Position numbers and translations under genes: made by a program
The notes under the pieces: model-generated
Seen by the model: only the letters and a program-made list of their open reading frames with translations
Database searches by the model: none
Told to the model about the DNA's origin: nothing
In this document: positions 4,997 to 5,696 of the stretch, piece after piece
How the letters are laid out: every line of letters starts with the position of its first letter
Position numbering within the stretch: position 1 is the first letter of the stretch
Assembly: GCA_029858755.1 (NCBI GenBank)
Contig: JAOUEK010000154.1
Span: 1-5,696, forward strand
From: Thermoleophilia bacterium
GTDB taxonomy: Bacteria; Actinomycetota; Thermoleophilia; Gaiellales; Gaiellaceae
Direction of reading: 5' to 3'
DNA length: 5,696 nt

Positions 4997-5044
4997 GCGT
5001 GAGGCGGGGGCTCGCGTGTCCGGAGCTCAAGCCGGGCACGGCTG

Positions 5045-5584
5045 TCAGGCAGCGCCGTCCGGCAGGTCCTCCAGTCGGTCGACGTCGCCGGGCGGGCCGA
5101 GGTCGTCACAGGGCACGAGCGCCGGGCCCCGGGCGCGCAGGCCTTCGTCGGGGACGTCGCTCCAGGCGCTGCGCGCCACCACGACCGGGTGGCCTCGCTC
5201 GCCGCCGTAGGAGGCCGCGACGACCGGCCCTGCGCCCTCACGCCAGGCTGCGACGACGCGCGCCACCGCCTCCGGCGCGAGCGCGGGGCCGTCGGCGAGC
5301 ACGACCACCGCCGCCTCGACGTCCTCCGTGAGCGCGGCGAGCCCGCGGCGCAGCGAGGCTCCAGGGCCGCGCTGCCACTCCTCGCAGCACACGACCCGGC
5401 AGTGCGTCGACCCCGCGCCGATGCTGTCGGGCTCCAGGTCGTGCGCCCCCTCGACGACGACGATCTCGTCGACCGGCGCTGAGGCCAGGCGCTCGAGCAC
5501 CGCGGGGAGCAGCAGCCGCTGCTTGGGGCCGCCGAACCGCGAGCCCTCGCCGGCGGCGAGCACGACCGCGGCCACGCGGCTCAT
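5045..5584 (-). CDS. MobA/MocA-like nucleotidyltransferase (NTP_transf_3 family)
   Basis: This 179-residue soluble enzyme should transfer a nucleotide from an NTP to an acceptor, by family likeness a molybdopterin-type cofactor (CTP or GTP). It opens with VAAVVLAAGEGSRFGGPKQRL, the nucleotide-binding signature LAAGxGxRFGxPK (9-21). Further family features are EEWQRGPGASLRRGL (about 68-82), VVVLADGPAL with the probable metal-binding Asp98 (93-102), GHPVVVARSAW (131-141) and the closing GDVDRLEDL (166-174). Most MocA/MobA proteins have Met or Gln after LAD/LGD where this one has Gly. The length is about that of the family minimum. The start ATG directly follows the TAG of the upstream isomerase gene (TAGATG), with GAAGAGAG just before as a ribosome site, so the two are likely cotranscribed. 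No molybdoenzyme gene is in view, so the acceptor is inferred only. Confidence 0.85.
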   Translation of the reverse strand: MSRVAAVVLAAGEGSRFGGPKQRLLLPAVLERLASAPVDEIVVVEGAHDLEPDSIGAGSTHCRVVCCEEWQRGPGASLRRGLAALTEDVEAAVVVLADGPALAPEAVARVVAAWREGAGPVVAASYGGERGHPVVVARSAWSDVPDEGLRARGPALVPCDDLGPPGDVDRLEDLPDGAA

Positions 5585-5696
5585 CTAGCTCTCTTCGACG
5601 GTGACGCTCGTGACCACGACCGGCTCGAGGGGGAGCTCGGACGCGGGGTCGCCGAGCTCACCGATCCGCTCTACAGCGGTAAGCCCGGCGGTGACC
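5585..5696 (-). CDS. C-terminal fragment, probable cyclophilin-type peptidyl-prolyl cis-trans isomerase
   Basis: The frame enters from the right edge and ends at TAG (5585-5587), giving 36 residues: VTAGLTAVERIGELGD, then PASELPLEP and VVVTSVTVEES. The pattern of an xGLxxVERI helix followed by a loop with P-x-x-PVVVxSVTV is the usual last helix and strand of bacterial cyclophilins. In this family it would catalyse Xaa-Pro isomerisation during protein folding. The catalytic residues lie outside the window. It abuts the nucleotidyltransferase gene with no spacer, which suggests one transcript. Identification rests on a short stretch. Confidence 0.6.
   Translation of the reverse strand, partial: VTAGLTAVERIGELGDPASELPLEPVVVTSVTVEES

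Larger units (their letters stand above)
4870..5040. repeat. Array of four palindromic repeats with 47-49 bp periodicity
   Basis: Four hairpin units lie at about 4870-4895 (A), 4919-4942 (B), 4966-4989 (C) and 5015-5040 (D). B and C are perfect: CGTGTCCGGC, loop TTCA, GCCGGACACG. A pairs 11 bp around TGGA with one wobble. D has a 9-bp stem with one wobble and a longer loop. B and C are followed by nearly the same spacer, starting (g)cttttcgcgtg, so the whole unit is about 48 bp. A is preceded by gcgagaagc, the reverse complement of that flank, so A is inverted relative to B and C. The array fills the gap between convergent genes. It resembles REP/BIME-type intergenic repeats; no transposase is nearby. 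Confidence 0.85.

Noticed and set aside
4870..5040. CRISPR array
   Set aside because: The units are perfect or near-perfect short palindromes, the spacers of B and C are copies of each other, one unit is inverted, and there are only four units with no cas gene.
4872..5210. Open frames through the palindrome array (peptides with SGFSRT or VRLKPDT repeats)
   Set aside because: They are translations of the repeat DNA and overlap the convergent nucleotidyltransferase. No start site or conserved composition supports them.

Overview
This is a GC-rich window carrying eight genes (two of them cut by the window edges). Its codon use, GTG starts and gene types suggest a high-GC actinobacterium, perhaps of the Thermoleophilia (Solirubrobacterales/Gaiella-like). 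That placement is an impression from protein style, not a database result. I see no rRNA, tRNA, CRISPR array, transposase or phage gene.

Left part (1-3301). A potassium channel with a TVGYGD selectivity filter runs leftwards off the edge. It is divergent from a membrane-anchored trypsin-like S1C (HtrA/DegP-type) serine protease with a complete His/Asp/Ser triad and a C-terminal PDZ domain. The 134-bp divergent spacer holds three roughly 10-bp-spaced TAACC/TTCAC-like repeats placed where an OmpR/PhoB-type activator would bind. The protease gene converges on a patatin-like phospholipase on the minus strand, with only 18 bp between the stops. Two strong inverted repeats lie inside the last ~110 bp of the phospholipase frame.

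Middle part (3302-4849). Four plus-strand genes follow: a small conserved-looking protein with Cys/His residues, a single-domain heavy-metal-binding (HMA) protein, an ECF sigma factor and a small zinc-binding anti-sigma factor. The last two overlap by ATGA and closely resemble the SigR-RsrA (SigH-RshA) thiol-redox switch. A GGGAAT-N18-GTT sequence, matching the SigR promoter consensus, lies just upstream of the sigma gene and predicts autoregulation.

Right part (4850-5696). A 170-bp array of four palindromes with 47-49 bp periodicity fills the gap between the anti-sigma gene and a convergent minus-strand pair. That pair is the 3' end of a probable cyclophilin-type peptidyl-prolyl isomerase and, directly abutting it (TAG-ATG), a MobA/MocA-like nucleotidyltransferase.

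A pattern across the window: five first-in-transcript genes have a TAnnnT-like hexamer (one is GACAAT) ending 6-7 nt before the chosen ATG/GTG and no good Shine-Dalgarno. This suggests leaderless transcripts. The two promoter-internal genes rely on coupling, and the anti-sigma gene has a strong GGAGGAGG. The protease, redox sigma pair, HMA protein and isomerase would fit an envelope/thiol-stress neighbourhood, but that link is inference.
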